Below are positions 61,980-64,000 of a stretch of DNA of 64,000 bases, in pieces. The stretch comes from Cryptomeria japonica (lineage: Eukaryota > Streptophyta > Pinopsida > Cupressales > Cupressaceae). Made by a program: the position numbers and the translations under genes. Numbering within the stretch: position 1 is the stretch's first letter; every line of letters starts with the position of its first letter. Below the pieces are notes generated by a model. It saw only the letters and a program-made list of their open reading frames with translations, was not told the origin of the DNA and did not search any database. The DNA is taken from assembly GCF_030272615.1 (NCBI RefSeq), contig NC_081409.1, forward strand, positions 471,754,573 to 471,818,572. The letters are read 5' to 3'.

Positions 61980-62604
61980 GAGTGTAAAAAAGGAAAAAAA
62001 TAAACTCATCGTACCATTATGGTGTGATAAACAATGGGGAAAGCGAACAATTCCTTGTCCTGATTTCATTTTTAGAATACCCAGAGGACAAGGTATTTTA
62101 CTAAATAAAAAGCACATTTTTGCTTTTTTGAATGACCCCCGTTCAAAAATGATAAAATATGGGAATATTCTCGGAGGTTATTCAATTGAAAAAAAAAGGA
62201 ATTCTCTTGAAAATCAATTAGACGGAGGGCCCAGATTAAAAATAAAAAAGACTTATGCTTCTCTTATTTCAGTAGGAACAAATGAGATCATTATCAATAT
62301 GATTCAAATTAGCTTGCTGAAATACCCTTTTTTCAATATCGCAAAAAGGGAAAATATAGCAAGTTCTCCATTTTTGTTTCATAACAAATTAGGTCACACT
62401 AATTTGAATGATCAAAGTACATTACTGAGTAAGGGAACTATTCGTTCATTACCTAATGAGAATAAAAAAGATGAATCTTTTACTATTCTTTCTCCTTCTG
62501 ATTTTTTGCAAATCGTTTTGTTTCATGATTTAAAATGCTTGAATACAGTAAAAAAGTTGGATGCAAATAAAAAAAGAATTGAATTGTTAGGTCTCCTGGG
62601 TCAT
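61980..62604 (+). pseudogene. rpoC2: Plastid rpoC2 fragment (nuclear insertion of plastid DNA)
   Basis: The plus frame is open through about 208 codons and matches the plastid RNA polymerase beta'' subunit: KLIVPLWCDKQWGKR, IPCPDFIFRIPRGQG, then NEIIINMIQISLLKYPFF, GTIRSLPNENKKDES and ILSPSDFLQIVLFHDLK. It lies inside a minus-strand LINE ORF. LINE sequence stops at about 61980 (after WVFSKRM, minus strand) and resumes at about 62604 (before ENPFWLN). The surrounding frame start at 61834 and stop near 62665 come from the LINE, so this is no nuclear gene. Relative to flowering-plant RpoC2 from memory, roughly 200 residues appear missing between KKRNSLEN and QLDGGPRL. The open frame suggests a recent transfer. 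Confidence 0.85.
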
Positions 62605-64000
62605 TTAGCCAAAAGGGATTCTCTAAGGGGGCAAGGGAAAGAACAACATACATTGAAGAGACAGTAATGTTACCTTTAGGTTCATATTTCCAAATAAGAG
62701 AATCTTTTTCATTCTTCAACCAGGCAGAAGACAGATGGTTCTTAAGATTGATAAGGTCAGGGTGGATACTTTCAATGTTCTGTCATTTATCACCTATCCA
62801 ATACCCCTCAACCAAGGAGCCAAAGACTCTAGTACAGTGGGCAGCAAAAGGGGCCCTATCAAGGATTTCAATCAAAGGCTTATCAAGTAACCAGGGGTCC
62901 ACCCAAAATCTAATTTTCCTACCATTACCAACTCTCCAATTCACCCCTTTAGCAATGTTGTCTTTACAATTAGAGGCATGATTCCAAATATGGGACCCAT
63001 TAATACTGAAATCAGAGTTGATGAAAGAGAGAAGAGAAGAAGACAAAAGAGGATACTTCTCCAAATTTTACACCATTCACTATTAGAGTGGAATAGTCTC
63101 CAAAGTTGTTTAGACAAAAGAGTTTCATTGAGGGTCTGGATTGTTCTCAGGACCAGACCACCTTTACTTTTCGATCTGCAAACCTTGACCCAAGCCACTA
63201 ATGCCATTCTTTTCTTTTCCTCAACCCCTGACCAAAGAATATTTTTTTGATATTTCTCAATAGCATCAGCATACTTAACTAGAATCCTAAAGAGGCTAAG
63301 GGCATGAATAGGAATGCTTTGAAGGGATGCTTTAAGAAGTTAAATCTTGCCAGCCTGACTTAAGAGAGCACCTTTCCAACCAACAAGCTTTCTTTGAAAT
63401 TTATCCACCAGAGAACTCCAAAAGGAAATAGGTGGAGCAATGCCCAAGGGGAGACCAAGATAAGTAGCACGAAGATCAGCAGTCTGACATTCCATAATTC
63501 TATTGATTCTATGTTGTCTTCTCTCAGGAGTGTTGATGAAAAATACTTCACTTTTAACCCAGTAGATAAGCTAGCTAGAAACAAAAGCAAACTTACAAAG
63601 GGTGTCCTTCAGGATTCTGGCTTTCGAAATGCTTGAGTCCCCCATAACAATGGTGTCATCCACAAACTATTGGTGGGAGCAAGTATGATCAGTAGAGGAA
63701 GGTTGGAGACCTTTAAAACTACCTCTAGTCACCATACTTTCCATGGACCTACCAAAACATTCAGCCATAATAATGAAGAGGATAGGGGAAATGGGGTGCC
63801 CTTGCCTCAGTCCTCTGGAGGCTTGAAAGAAGGAGGAGGGAGATTCATTAACAACAACAGAAAAGGAGGTAGAGGAGATGAGCTGCTTGAAGAGGTCCAC
63901 ACATTTGTTAGAGAAGCCAAAATCCAAAAGGACCTTCATGAGAAAAGACCAATCAACCCGGTCATAGGCCTTAGATAGGTCAAGCTTGAGGATAAAACCC
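62605..64000 (-). pseudogene. LINE reverse transcriptase (ORF2, N-terminal part runs off the window)
   Basis: The minus strand has LKLDLSKAYDRVDW at 63990-63945, GLRQGHPISPILF near 63810, and FVDDTIVMG near 63650 preceded by TAG. Then YLGLPLG, KLVGWKGALLSQAGK and GRKIRFWVDPW follow, all classic for plant L1-type RT. The frame then runs to SLIWKYEPKGNITVSSMY near 62660 and stops at the plastid insertion. Stops and frameshifts occur at intervals. The endonuclease and ORF1 would lie right of the window. Confidence 0.92.

Noticed and set aside
61834-62667. A 277-codon plus-strand frame that looks like a nuclear gene
   Set aside because: Its first 48 and last 20 codons are antisense LINE sequence; only 61980-62604 is meaningful, as a plastid rpoC2 fragment.
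62667-63250. Plus-strand frames of 90-104 codons
   Set aside because: They are antisense to the recognisable LINE RT frame.

Overview
The window looks like repeat-dense nuclear DNA of a seed plant, most likely a gymnosperm and perhaps a conifer. The grounds are low GC, layer on layer of decayed LTR retrotransposons, a LINE, and a plastid rpoC2 fragment whose residues look gymnosperm-like to me from memory. I see no host gene, tRNA, rRNA or CRISPR array. Essentially every coding stretch belongs to a transposable element and nearly all are broken, mostly by in-frame stop codons rather than frameshifts.

Layout. (1) 1-8623, plus strand: a Sirevirus-like, pol-less Copia-type unit with a coiled-coil and zinc-knuckle gag (2-991), a long unknown ORF (1474-4881), a polypurine tract and an LTR (5162-6360). 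That LTR is followed directly by a primer-binding site, a second short interior and another LTR (7715-8623). (2) 8624-11541: a minus-strand Copia gag stub and its LTR, the LTR interrupted by a 931-bp LINE-type retroposed fragment with a 19-bp target duplication. (3) 13279-23426: two minus-strand Copia elements in tandem sharing one central LTR, abutting a Gypsy-like LTR (23427-24446). (4) 25394-29551: an LTR and a second coiled-coil and zinc-knuckle gag, interrupted by a solo LTR. (5) 29552-36600: a Copia-like LTR split by a 6.06-kb defective Gypsy element. (6) 36601-48682: a Ty3/Gypsy-type element whose 5.65-kb 5' LTR contains an ORF of more than 800 codons. Its gag is split by an inverted, shorter solo LTR of the same family. 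(7) 50077-57853: an almost complete minus-strand Copia element with two LTRs of about 1.53 kb. (8) 58863-64000: a minus-strand LINE with an extra ORF after its RNase H and a plastid rpoC2 fragment inserted in its reverse-transcriptase ORF.

The most interesting pattern is that three different retroelement types carry an extra, unrecognised ORF at the position that becomes the 3' end of the element RNA. These are the Sirevirus-like unit (ORF2 before the PPT), the Gypsy element (ORF in U3 of the LTR) and the LINE (ORF3 after RNase H). All three contain a short pattern of the form I-S/T-x3-I-x2-V, possibly reflecting a common domain. The plastid insertion, the nested insertions with exact target duplications and the LTR-sharing tandem array give a readable relative chronology.
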